64,000 nucleotides of DNA, from contig NZ_WJYO01000003.1 in assembly GCF_010994095.1 (NCBI RefSeq), forward strand, positions 62,001-126,000. The letters are read 5' to 3'. Below the pieces are notes generated by a model. The model ran no database searches. It worked only from the letters and a program-made list of their open reading frames with translations, and had not been told where the DNA came from. Positions 56,103 to 63,971 of the stretch are shown here, one piece after another (positions within the stretch are counted from its first letter, which is position 1; each line of letters starts with the position of its first letter). The translations under genes and the position numbers were made by a program. Origin of the DNA: Mumia xiangluensis (GTDB lineage Bacteria > Actinomycetota > Actinomycetes > Propionibacteriales > Nocardioidaceae).

Positions 56103-57080
56103 ATGGACGCCATCGCACGACGCTCGGGTCGTGCCGGTGTCGCCCTGCTCGTCCTCCTCGTCCTCGTCGGGGTGGTGGCCGCAGGCATCGCCGTGCTCGC
56201 CCGCAGCGGATTCGTCCCCACGCTGCGCGGCGAGGAGTGCACCGTCGAGGTCGGCGAGACCTCCGCGACGCTGGACCTCGAGCAGGCCGAGCACGCGTCG
56301 CTGATCGCCGCCATCGCCGTACGCCGGGGTCTGCCCGCGCGCGCGGTGACGATCGCCATCGCGACGGCGTTCCAGGAGTCGAAGCTCCACAACATCGACT
56401 ACGGCGACCGCGACTCCCTCGGACTCTTCCAGCAGCGCCCCTCGCAAGGCTGGGGCACCCCCGAGCAGATCATGCGGCCGCGGTACGCGATCAACCGCTT
56501 CTACGACGGGCTCGAGAAGGTCGACGGCTACCGCTCGATGTCGGTCACCGAGGCGGCGCAGGCGGTCCAGCGGTCGGGCTTCCCTGAGGCGTACGCCGAC
56601 CACGAGGCGTACGGCCGTGCGCTCGCGTCGGCGCTCCCCGGCAACTCACCGGCGGCGTTCTCGTGCGAGATCAGACCGGCCGAGGCCGAGACCGCTGCTC
56701 CCGGGACGAACGGGCTGACGCCCGCGGCAGACGCCGTACGGGTCGACCTGCGGGAGGCGTTCGGGCGGCTCCCGACCGGGGGCTACGCGCCCGAGGGCGT
56801 CAGCACGGGCCACTCGGAGGGCTCGAAGCACTACGAGGGGAAGGCCGTCGACGTGTTCTTCAGGCCGGTGACCCCGGAGAACACCAAGGACGGCTGGGCA
56901 GTCGCGCAGTACCTCGTGGCGAACGCTGATCGCCTCGGCATCGCCACGGTCATCTTCGACGCGAAGATCTGGACGGCGCGACGCTCGCAGCAGGGCTGGC
57001 GCGACTACACGGTCCCCGACCGGAGCGGGGACCGGGCGATCCTGGAGCACCGCGACCACGTGCACGTCGACGTGGCCTGA
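56103..57080 (+). CDS. Membrane-anchored murein hydrolase-like protein (lytic transglycosylase-like plus LAS-type domain)
   Basis: A 325-residue protein with an N-terminal membrane anchor ('ALLVLLVLVGVVAAGIAVL'). Residues 60-160 are lysozyme-like: 'ATAFQESKLHNIDYGDRDSL' contains the candidate catalytic Glu, followed by 'GLFQQRPSQGWGT'. Residues 210-325 carry a LAS/VanY-like metal pattern: 'HSEGSKHYEGKAVDVFF' (H-x6-D) and 'HRDHVHVDV' at the C-terminus. Both parts point to peptidoglycan cleavage outside the membrane. It is often mislabelled 'heavy metal transporter'. Co-transcription with dapD links it to wall metabolism. Confidence 0.8.
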   Translation: MDAIARRSGRAGVALLVLLVLVGVVAAGIAVLARSGFVPTLRGEECTVEVGETSATLDLEQAEHASLIAAIAVRRGLPARAVTIAIATAFQESKLHNIDYGDRDSLGLFQQRPSQGWGTPEQIMRPRYAINRFYDGLEKVDGYRSMSVTEAAQAVQRSGFPEAYADHEAYGRALASALPGNSPAAFSCEIRPAEAETAAPGTNGLTPAADAVRVDLREAFGRLPTGGYAPEGVSTGHSEGSKHYEGKAVDVFFRPVTPENTKDGWAVAQYLVANADRLGIATVIFDAKIWTARRSQQGWRDYTVPDRSGDRAILEHRDHVHVDVA

Positions 57081-57081
57081 C

Positions 57082-57675
57082 TCAGCTCCACTGCCACGAC
57101 GCGAGCACCGAGCGCGCGAGATCGTCGCGGGCGGCCTGGTCGACCGTCGGGCTGAACGAGAACGTCGCGACGTACAGGCTGTCGTCGCGTACGGGGTAGT
57201 ACTGCTCGATCGTGTACTTCTGACTGCCGAGCGACATCACCCCGCTCACGTGCGCGGCCTCGGCACCGTCGATCACCGCGCGTTCACCGACCTCCACCTC
57301 CGTGGCGCCCACGGCGCGCAGCTCCTGCAGCGCCTGCTCCTCGACCGCGTCGGCGTCGGCATCGGGTGGGGCAGGCAGCTTCAGGACGTTGAGGTTGTCG
57401 CCGAAACCGTCGGAGACGTCGTCCTGGGAGATCAGCGTGTCCGGGTCGAAGCCCGCGACCTCCTCGTCGGGCTCGCCCCAGCCTTCGGGGATGCGGTAGG
57501 AGTAGCCGTCGCCCTCGACCGTCTCACCGTCGGCTGCGGGCACCGACGTCGTGGACGCCGAGGCAGGCGTACCGGTGGCCTCGCTCCCGGGGGAGTCGAC
57601 GGCGTCCCCCGCGCTGCCGCAGCCGGTGAGCGCGAGACCGACGAGCAACGACAGGGCGGCGATCCGAGACGTCAT
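57082..57675 (-). CDS. Lipoprotein of unknown function
   Basis: A 197-residue exported lipoprotein with lipobox 'LVGLALTGCGSAG' (Cys19), a Ser/Thr/Pro linker to about 50, and a single alpha/beta domain ('GYSYRIPEGWGEPDEEVAG' to the C-terminal Trp) of the PsbP/LpqN-like type. Converges with the preceding gene one base away. A TAGACT -10 (57683-57688, minus strand) lies seven bases before the ATG, so it is probably leaderless. Function unknown. Confidence 0.8.
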   Translation of the reverse strand: MTSRIAALSLLVGLALTGCGSAGDAVDSPGSEATGTPASASTTSVPAADGETVEGDGYSYRIPEGWGEPDEEVAGFDPDTLISQDDVSDGFGDNLNVLKLPAPPDADADAVEEQALQELRAVGATEVEVGERAVIDGAEAAHVSGVMSLGSQKYTIEQYYPVRDDSLYVATFSFSPTVDQAARDDLARSVLASWQWS

Positions 57676-57682
57676 GCCGCGG

Positions 57683-57688
57683 AGTCTA
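57683..57688 (-). promoter_or_regulatory. Leaderless -10 box of lipoprotein gene
   Basis: TAGACT on the minus strand ends seven bases before the ATG at 57675. Confidence 0.5.
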
Positions 57689-57704
57689 GGGTCCGGAGAC
57701 GCAG

Positions 57705-57750
57705 CGATCTCGAGGGGTTGCGGCGAGATCGCCGCGACCCCTCGAGATCG
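57705..57750 (-). terminator. Hairpin terminator after Gly/Pro-rich membrane protein gene
   Basis: Twenty-one-base arms (57705-57725, 57730-57750, starting CGATCTCGAGGGG) with one G-U pair and a four-base loop, 12 bases past the stop at 57763 and just upstream of the lipoprotein promoter. Confidence 0.7.
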
Positions 57751-57762
57751 GTCGTCCTCCCG

Positions 57763-58788
57763 TCAGCCGATCGGCTGACGAGTCAGGAACTTGTAGCTGT
57801 AGCCGGTCGCGAGCAGCGTCAGCGGGACCGTCACCAGCAGACCCACGAGGCAGAGGATCGCACCGAGGATGTTGATGCCGATGAGGGCCAGCGCCAGCAG
57901 GAAGATCGGGCCGAGGTTGTTGCCGACGAGCTTGAAGCTCGACTGCAGGGCGTCGATCGGGCTCTGCCGCTGGTCCAGGACGAACCACAGCGTGTACCAG
58001 GCGAAGAACGTGAAGATGATGCCCGGCAGGATGCACAGGAGGAAGCCGACGAACGACAGGACGGCGAGCAGCAGGAAGGTCAGGATGACCGCACCGGCGC
58101 GGTCTCCCCACTGGAAGAAGTCGCCGATGCCCGGCTTGCGGCCCTCGGTCTCGGCCAGCGCGCCCTTAGTCTGGGCGGCCTGCATGAGCCAGCTCACGAG
58201 CGTGTTCAGGAGGTTGAACAGCAGCGCGAGGAACGAGAACCCGCCGGCAGCCGCCCACACGCCGTTGTCCATGGCGCTGTCGCTGCCGGACTGCGCAGCG
58301 GTGCCGATACCGCCGATGACGGCCTGGATCACGAAGAAGATGAGCGTGATCACGACCCAGACGGCCCAGTTCGCCTTGAACTTGTTCCAGCCGTACGAGA
58401 TCGCGTCGCCGACGCTCAGCGCCGGGGGCTCGCCGTACGCCTCAGGTCCACCGGTGTAGCCGGGAGGCGGACCGTAGCCTCCGGGCGGAGGCGGGTAGCC
58501 GCCACCGGGCGGAGGTCCGTAGCCACCGGGCGGGCCCTGCGGCGGCTGGCCGTAGCCACCGCCGGGCGGCGGGCCCTGCGGAGGGGGTCCGTAGCCGCCG
58601 GGCGGCGGACCCTGGGGCGGCGGCCCCTGCGGAGGAGGGCCCTGCGGGGGCGGCGGCGGGTATCCACCGGGCGGCCCGGGCGGAGGCTCGTACGGGGGCG
58701 GTCCGCTCGGCGGTTCGCCCCCGGAGGGCGTGCTGCCCGGCTGGCCGTCGTTCGGCTCGCCGCCGGGCGGGTTCTGGGGGTCGCTCAT
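57763..58788 (-). CDS. Membrane protein with Pro/Gly/Tyr-rich N-terminal domain
   Basis: A 341-residue protein. Residues 1-135 are low complexity with repeats such as 'PPPQGPPPQGPPPGGYGP'. Residues 150-335 have about five hydrophobic segments ('WVVITLIFFVIQAVIGG', 'FVGFLLCILPGIIFTFFAWY'). The core resembles the YciC/DUF975-like integral membrane family, and the cytosolic tail may mediate protein contacts. The ATG at 58788 follows GGAGGAGAT, and a longer frame to 58872 is not supported. Function unknown. Confidence 0.8.
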   Translation of the reverse strand: MSDPQNPPGGEPNDGQPGSTPSGGEPPSGPPPYEPPPGPPGGYPPPPPQGPPPQGPPPQGPPPGGYGPPPQGPPPGGGYGQPPQGPPGGYGPPPGGGYPPPPGGYGPPPGYTGGPEAYGEPPALSVGDAISYGWNKFKANWAVWVVITLIFFVIQAVIGGIGTAAQSGSDSAMDNGVWAAAGGFSFLALLFNLLNTLVSWLMQAAQTKGALAETEGRKPGIGDFFQWGDRAGAVILTFLLLAVLSFVGFLLCILPGIIFTFFAWYTLWFVLDQRQSPIDALQSSFKLVGNNLGPIFLLALALIGINILGAILCLVGLLVTVPLTLLATGYSYKFLTRQPIG

Positions 58789-58916
58789 CGACCGATCTCC
58801 TCCGTTGAGGTACGGCGCAGGGAATGCGGTCCCCACGCTCTCCCTTGCGAGGCTATCGAGGTCAGGGGCCACCTGTCCGCAACCGACACGCGAGAGACCC
58901 TCGGCGCGTCGCGCGA

Positions 58917-60077
58917 TCAGGCGAAGGAGGCGAGCCTGTCCGCCGCTGTCGCGATGCGTTCGTCGGTCGCGGTGAACGCGATGCGGACGTGACGGGCGCC
59001 GGCGGCACCGTAGAACTCGCCGGGCGCCACGAGCACGCCGATCTCGGCCAGCGCTGCCACCGTGTCGCGCGCTGGCTCGTCACGGGTCGCCCACAGGTAG
59101 AGCGCGGCCTCGGAGTGGTCGATCCGGAACCCGGCGCCGAGCAGGGCGTCACGCAGCACGGCTCGGCGCGCGGCGTACAGCGCGTGCTGCGCATCGGCGT
59201 GGGTGTCGTCGTCGAGGGTCGCGCGCATCGCGTGCTGGATCGGCCCCGGCATGATGAGGCCGAGGTTCTTGCGGACCTCGAGCAGCTCCTTGACGATCGC
59301 CGTGTCACCGGCGACGAAGGCCGCGCGGTAGCCCGCGAGGTTCGACCGCTTCGACAGCGAGTGGACCGCGAGGATGCCGTCGTGCGAGCCGCCGCTGATG
59401 TCGGGGTGGAGGATCGACTGCGGGACGGTGTCCCAGGCGCACTCGAGGTAGCACTCGTCCGAGATCAGCAGCACGCCTCGCTCACGCGCCCACTCCACGG
59501 TCTTGCGGAGGTGGTCGGCGCCGAGGACGCGCCCGCTGGGGTTGGACGGCGAGTTGATCCACATGATCGCGGGGGCCGTGGGGCCGAGCGCGACGGTGGA
59601 GTCGGAGACCACGACGTCGCAACCGGCGAGACGCGCACCCACCGCGTACGTCGGGTAGGCGAGCTCCGGGATCACGACCGTGTCGCCGGCGCCGAGCCCG
59701 AGGTGCAGGGCCATCGCGCCGATGAGCTCCTTGGAGCCGATCGCCGGGAGCACACCGTCGATGTCGAGCCCGGTGACGCCGTGCCGGCGCGCCAGCCAGT
59801 CGACGGCGGACTGCCGCAGCGCGGGCGTACCGACCGTCTGCGGGTAGCCGGGCGCATCGGCCGCGGCGGTGAGCGCGACCTGGGCGACGAGTGGTGTGGA
59901 GTCGACCGGCGTCCCGATCGACAGGTCCACGATCCCGTCAGGGTGCGCGGCAGCACGCGCCTTGACCTCGGCCAGCGAGTCCCACGGAAAGTCGGGCAGG
60001 CGCTGCGAGACCGCTCCGGACGACAGACGCGCCGCCACGCTCGGGCGTGGCGGCGCAGACGATGTCGGGTCGAGCAT
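58917..60077 (-). CDS. dapC: Succinyldiaminopimelate aminotransferase (DapC)
   Basis: A 386-residue class I/II PLP aminotransferase. 'SPSNPSGRVLG' near 180 and the PLP Lys in 'AVHSLSKRSNLAGYR' near 240 are visible, with the phosphate-binding Arg just downstream. It converts N-succinyl-2-amino-6-ketopimelate to N-succinyl-LL-DAP, the step between dapD and dapE, both about 4 kb away. It overlaps the ferredoxin stop by one base (TGATG at 60077). The fdxC-aminotransferase pair is conserved in mycobacteria (Rv1177-Rv1178). Confidence 0.92.
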   Translation of the reverse strand: MLDPTSSAPPRPSVAARLSSGAVSQRLPDFPWDSLAEVKARAAAHPDGIVDLSIGTPVDSTPLVAQVALTAAADAPGYPQTVGTPALRQSAVDWLARRHGVTGLDIDGVLPAIGSKELIGAMALHLGLGAGDTVVIPELAYPTYAVGARLAGCDVVVSDSTVALGPTAPAIMWINSPSNPSGRVLGADHLRKTVEWARERGVLLISDECYLECAWDTVPQSILHPDISGGSHDGILAVHSLSKRSNLAGYRAAFVAGDTAIVKELLEVRKNLGLIMPGPIQHAMRATLDDDTHADAQHALYAARRAVLRDALLGAGFRIDHSEAALYLWATRDEPARDTVAALAEIGVLVAPGEFYGAAGARHVRIAFTATDERIATAADRLASFA

Positions 60078-60400
60078 CAGTCCTGGTTCTGCGGGGGCAG
60101 TGCGGCGATCATCGGGTGATCCTTGTCGATCGCCCCCATCTTGGCGGCACCGCCGGGCGAGCCCAGGTCGTCGAAGAAGTCGACGTTGGCGGTGTAGTAG
60201 TCCTTCCACTCCTCAGGAGTGTCGTCTTCGTAGAAGATCGCCTCCACAGGGCACACCGGCTCGCATGCGCCGCAGTCGACGCACTCGTCGGGATGGATGT
60301 AGAGCATCCGCTTGCCTTCGTAGATGCAGTCGACCGGACACTCGTCCACGCAGGCACGGTCCTTGAGGTCCACGCACGGCTGAGCGATGACATACGTCAC
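60077..60400 (-). CDS. fdxC: 7Fe ferredoxin (FdxC/FdxA type)
   Basis: A 107-residue ferredoxin with [3Fe-4S] and [4Fe-4S] sites: 'CVDLKDRACVDECPVDC' for the first set and 'CVDCGACEPVCPVEAI' for the second, with the long C-terminal tail of mycobacterial FdxC. It carries electrons in the cytosol. GTG start at 60400 with AAGGAG ten bases upstream; a GATACT-like -10 lies near 60436-60444 on the minus strand. Its link to DapC may be positional only. Confidence 0.94.
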   Translation of the reverse strand: MTYVIAQPCVDLKDRACVDECPVDCIYEGKRMLYIHPDECVDCGACEPVCPVEAIFYEDDTPEEWKDYYTANVDFFDDLGSPGGAAKMGAIDKDHPMIAALPPQNQD

Positions 60401-60465
60401 GAGGGGTCCACTCCTTCTGTCGAGCTGTCGGAACTAGTATCACCCTCGGCGTGGAGGGCCCGTGC

Positions 60466-60498
60466 GTAAGGTCCGCCTTACGGACGGAACGCTGTTCC
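60466..60498. promoter_or_regulatory. Two operator-like dyads between fdxC and GNAT gene
   Basis: GTAAGG-N4-CCTTAC (60466-60481) and GGAAC-N3-GTTCC (60486-60498), both perfect, lie in the divergent gap. They may bind regulators of either gene. The binding proteins are unknown. Confidence 0.4.
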
Positions 60499-60520
60499 AA
60501 TTTCACTGAGGAGACTACCC

Positions 60521-61534
60521 GTGAGCCGTTACGACGCCCTCGTCGGGCAGCGCGTCGTCGTCCGGTCGACCGTGCCCGGCGAGCGGGGCCCGACCGGCGG
60601 ACCCGCCTACACCGACGTCATCGGACGGCTGCTCGAGCACGACGGCGCGCGCCTGCGCATCCAGCGCCGGGACGGCTCCGAGGTCGAGGTCGACACCGCC
60701 GGTGTCGTCGCTGCCAAAGCCGTGCCCGACGGCCGTGCCCGGGTCCGCACGCGGCCGGCGGGAGACTTCTCGCCCGAGGAGCTCGCCCGGATCTGCACCC
60801 GCGGTTGGCCGCCGCGGTTCTCCGAGCCGCTCGGCGAGTGGACGCTCCGCGCCTCCGGGGGCTTCACCGGGCGCGCGAACTCCGTGGCGGTCCACGGAGA
60901 CCCCGGTACGCCGCTGCCTGAGGCGCTCGCCCACGTGCAGGCCTACTACGCCTCGCACGACCTCCCGGCGAAGGCCCAGGTCATCGACGAGACCGTCTGG
61001 GCCGCACGGTTCGCAGACGCAGGCTGGGTCGGCATCGGCGGCACCCACGACCACGCCGTGGTCCAGGTCGCCGACGTGGCCACGATCGAGGCTGCGCCGG
61101 CCGTGACCACCACGGACGCGGACCCGGCCCGTACGCCCCAGGTCCGGATCGACGACGCCCTGACCGATGCGTGGCTCGAGGCCGCCGAGCGCGACACCAC
61201 CTCCGTGACCAGCGAGGACGTCGGCTTCGTGCTCGCGTCCCCCCCGGTGGTCGGCTTCGCGGTCGTCGAGGGAGCCGAGGGCGTCGAGGCCGTGGCGCGC
61301 ATCGTCGTCACCGGCGAGTGGGCAGGGCTCTCCAGCGTCCACACGCTCCCGCACGCGCGCAGGCGCGGGCACGCTGCCCGGCTGCTCGAGGAGAGCACCC
61401 GCTGGGCCGCCGAGCGCGGCGCGGACAAGGTCTACCTGCAGACCATGCGCCACAACACGCCTGCGCTCTCGCTCTACGCGGGGTACGGCTTCGTGACGCA
61501 CCACTCGTACAGGTACGTCACCCCACCCGCGTGA
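60521..61534 (+). CDS. GNAT-family N-acetyltransferase, two-part
   Basis: A 337-residue protein. Residues 1-85 are a small beta-barrel-like region ('LLEHDGARLRIQRRDGSEVE'), and residues about 100-337 hold one or two GNAT folds; the acetyl-CoA loop is 'LPHARRRGHAARLLEEST' near 285, followed by 'YLQTMRHNTPALSLYAGYGF'. GTG start with GAGGAG. Acetyl acceptor unknown; a relative occupies the same place beside fdxC in other actinomycetes. Confidence 0.85.
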   Translation: MSRYDALVGQRVVVRSTVPGERGPTGGPAYTDVIGRLLEHDGARLRIQRRDGSEVEVDTAGVVAAKAVPDGRARVRTRPAGDFSPEELARICTRGWPPRFSEPLGEWTLRASGGFTGRANSVAVHGDPGTPLPEALAHVQAYYASHDLPAKAQVIDETVWAARFADAGWVGIGGTHDHAVVQVADVATIEAAPAVTTTDADPARTPQVRIDDALTDAWLEAAERDTTSVTSEDVGFVLASPPVVGFAVVEGAEGVEAVARIVVTGEWAGLSSVHTLPHARRRGHAARLLEESTRWAAERGADKVYLQTMRHNTPALSLYAGYGFVTHHSYRYVTPPA

Positions 61535-61555
61535 GTCGCGAGATCGGCGCGGGTG
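61524..61555. terminator. Compact bidirectional hairpin at a converging gene pair
   Basis: Perfect CACCCGCG/CGCGGGTG arms (61524-61531, 61548-61555) with a 16-base loop. It spans the GNAT stop and ends one base before the VanW stop codon. Confidence 0.45.
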
Positions 61556-63322
61556 TCAGTCGCGCTTCTTCGGCGGCTTCTGGCACTTGACGTTGTCGGC
61601 GGCGTTGTAGTTCGCGGTGATCGTCTCGCGGTCGACGACCTTGCCGTCGATCTTGAACGTCCGGTAGACGTCGATGTCGAACCCGGTCACGCCGGACTGC
61701 GGGACGCACTTGTCGGTCGCGTCGTAGCGCGTCGCCGGTGAGCGGAAGTTGCGCTTGCTCGACACGCCCGCGGTGACGTCCCACTTCTTGGTGCCCCACA
61801 TGGTGACGTTCATGGAGCCCTGGGACGACGGCGTGCTCTTGTTGACCCACGCCTGGATGTAGATGCCGTGATCGGTCGTGTTCTTGAACTTCAGGTCGAG
61901 CGTCGGCCAGGCGACGGTCGCCTCACGACCGACCGGGTAGCGGTCGATGTAGAAGCTGTGCGGCTTGTGGTTCACGTCCTCGAGCCCGGCGAAGAAGCCC
62001 GCGTTGTAGAGGGTTGTCGCCACCTGCGAGACGCCGCCGCCGAGGTCCTCGCGGAAGACGCCGTTGCTGATCATGAAGCCTGCCGTGAAGCCGTTCGCGG
62101 CGGTGCGCTCACCGACGGTGTCGTTGAAGCTGAACGTCTCGCCGGGCTCCAGGATCGTGCCGTTCACGAGCTCGGCGGCGCGGCCCTGGTTGATGTTGCG
62201 GTAGGTGGCGTAGGGGAACCGCGTGGTGAACGAGCTGACCTTCTCGACGATCGCGAGCTTCTTGAGGTCGTCGGTCGTACGGTCGGGCTGCTTCTTCGAG
62301 GCCTCGACAGTCAGGACCCGCTCGTCGCCGGACTTCGCGAGCACGGGGACGATCGCCGTCGCGACGTCGGCAGCCGCGACGCCGACACCCGGCGTGCCGG
62401 GAACGACGGTCGGTGCGCCGTTGCGGATCGCGATCGTGGCGTCCTTCGCCGGCGTCCCGATGCCCGAGGTCGCCTCCGCCAGCGGCTCGGCGAGCTTCTT
62501 GGGGTCGAGGACCGGCTCGAGCTTGCCGTCGGTCACCTGGATGCTGAGCGCCGCGGCGTAGTCGGCGGGTTCGAGCTCGGCCGACTTCTTGCCGACCACG
62601 ATCTTGACCGGCCCGGAGACGGCCGGCTCGGCGACCTCGGACACGGCCGCCGTCAGGTCGTCGCTGGTGACGCTGGGCTCCAGCGAGTCGACGGGGAGCT
62701 CCAGCGCGGTGTGCTCGAGCGGGTAGGCATCGCGCACCATCGCCACCGTCGCCTCCTGGTCGACCGCGCGGCCGGCCTTCGGCTCCGTGACCTCGGGGCG
62801 ACCGTCGGGGAAGTCGATGCGTCCTTCGGCGACCTCGCGGTCGGTGTCCTCCGCGATCGACACCACGGCGCTGTCGAGAGTCTTCTGGTCCACGTCGAGC
62901 TCCACCGGGAAGTCCTCGGACCCGATCAGCACGTCGATCATGGTGAGGGGGTTCCAGACGGACGACGCAGCACCCGTCTGGTCGATCGAGGCATCGAGGT
63001 CGACCGCGAGGCCCGCCTCCTTGGGCGTCAGCTCGTACGTCTTCTTGCCGCGCACGATCCGGACGGGCTCAGCCGCCGGCTCCTTCAGCGCGTCGCCGAG
63101 CGTGCTGCGGGCCTCGTCGAGGGAGAGCATCCCGACGTCGACGCCTCCGATCTCGGTCCCCGACGGCACCCGGTCGGAGGTCGCGAAATGGAGCACCACG
63201 TAGCCGACCACGACGACGATCCCGACCGCGGCGAGCACGATCAGGGCGATGATGTTGCCGCGCTTGCGGCTCTGCTCCTGGAGCGTCGGGTCCTGCTCGG
63301 AGAGCGTCGGTGCGGTGGCCAA
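61556..63322 (-). CDS. VanW-family protein with PG-binding repeats
   Basis: A 588-residue membrane-anchored wall protein. One membrane helix lies at about 25-48 ('IIALIVLAAVGIVVVVGYVV'), followed by two peptidoglycan-binding-4-like repeats (about 60-380) and a VanW domain (about 385-580) with 'FSFNDTVGERTAANGF' and 'GGGVSQVATTLYNAGFFAGL'. VanW is associated with glycopeptide-resistance clusters but its activity is unknown. The start is a TTG at 63322 preceded by GAGGAC; no ATG or GTG fits the family N-terminus. Confidence 0.87.
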   Translation of the reverse strand: MATAPTLSEQDPTLQEQSRKRGNIIALIVLAAVGIVVVVGYVVLHFATSDRVPSGTEIGGVDVGMLSLDEARSTLGDALKEPAAEPVRIVRGKKTYELTPKEAGLAVDLDASIDQTGAASSVWNPLTMIDVLIGSEDFPVELDVDQKTLDSAVVSIAEDTDREVAEGRIDFPDGRPEVTEPKAGRAVDQEATVAMVRDAYPLEHTALELPVDSLEPSVTSDDLTAAVSEVAEPAVSGPVKIVVGKKSAELEPADYAAALSIQVTDGKLEPVLDPKKLAEPLAEATSGIGTPAKDATIAIRNGAPTVVPGTPGVGVAAADVATAIVPVLAKSGDERVLTVEASKKQPDRTTDDLKKLAIVEKVSSFTTRFPYATYRNINQGRAAELVNGTILEPGETFSFNDTVGERTAANGFTAGFMISNGVFREDLGGGVSQVATTLYNAGFFAGLEDVNHKPHSFYIDRYPVGREATVAWPTLDLKFKNTTDHGIYIQAWVNKSTPSSQGSMNVTMWGTKKWDVTAGVSSKRNFRSPATRYDATDKCVPQSGVTGFDIDVYRTFKIDGKVVDRETITANYNAADNVKCQKPPKKRD

Positions 63323-63356
63323 TGGGTGTCCTCGTGTTCCGGGGAGTGCGTGCCGG

Positions 63357-63959
63357 TCAGCGATGCTGCTCGACCGGCGACGGGCCCGAGTTCTTCTCGC
63401 TCTCGGGAGAGCGCACGAGGGCACCGTAGTGCGAACGGTAGTAGAGCAGCGGCTCGCCGAGCCGGGTCTGGTCCAGATCGAGACCAGACTGTTCCGCATC
63501 GCTGCGGACGGAGGCGGCGAGGACCTGCCCGACGACGATCGTGTGGTCACCACCGTCGTACGTCTGCCAGGTGGTGCACTCGAGCCAGGCGATGCCGCGG
63601 TCGAGCAGCGCGGCACCGGTCTCGGCGCCGCGGTGGTGCGGCACCCGGGCGAGCTGGTCCTCCAGCGGGCGGCCCCGGTGCGCGAGCCACGTCGCGTCGT
63701 CCTGGCCGTCCTCCGACAGGATCGAGACGCCCCACGTGCCCGAGTCGAGCACGGCGTCGTGGAACCGGTTGCGACGGTCCACGACGACGAGCACGAGCGC
63801 GGGGTCGAGCGAGACCGACGTGAAGGCGCTCGCCGTCATCGCATGGTCGACCCCGTCGGCGACGCTCGTCACGACGGTCACACCGCTGGCGAAGCGGCCC
63901 AGGACGTCACGGAAGGCCCGTGACGTCGCGGGATCCAGAGGGTGGGACGCGGAGTTCAC
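63357..63959 (-). CDS. Flavin reductase-like FMN-binding protein
   Basis: A 200-residue split-barrel flavoprotein. 'FASGVTVVTSVADGVDHAMT' and 'SAFTSVSLDPALVLVVVDRR' near residues 23-61 are the FMN-binding signatures of the HpaC/flavin reductase family; 'GDHTIVVGQVLAAS' is the C-terminal core. It would supply reduced flavin to a monooxygenase or reduce another substrate. GTG start at 63959; TACGCT at 63966-63971 (minus strand) is at the leaderless distance. Confidence 0.9.
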   Translation of the reverse strand: MNSASHPLDPATSRAFRDVLGRFASGVTVVTSVADGVDHAMTASAFTSVSLDPALVLVVVDRRNRFHDAVLDSGTWGVSILSEDGQDDATWLAHRGRPLEDQLARVPHHRGAETGAALLDRGIAWLECTTWQTYDGGDHTIVVGQVLAASVRSDAEQSGLDLDQTRLGEPLLYYRSHYGALVRSPESEKNSGPSPVEQHR

Positions 63960-63965
63960 GATCCC

Positions 63966-63971
63966 AGCGTA
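63966..63971 (-). promoter_or_regulatory. Leaderless -10 box of flavin reductase gene
   Basis: TACGCT on the minus strand; its last T is seven bases from the GTG start at 63959. Confidence 0.55.

Noticed and set aside
56103-57080. Heavy-metal transporter annotation common for this family
   Set aside because: Only one N-terminal membrane helix; the rest has lysozyme-like and LAS-type motifs.
57072-57112. CGTGGC/GCCACG arms between converging genes as a terminator
   Set aside because: Six-base arms with a long loop; not convincing.
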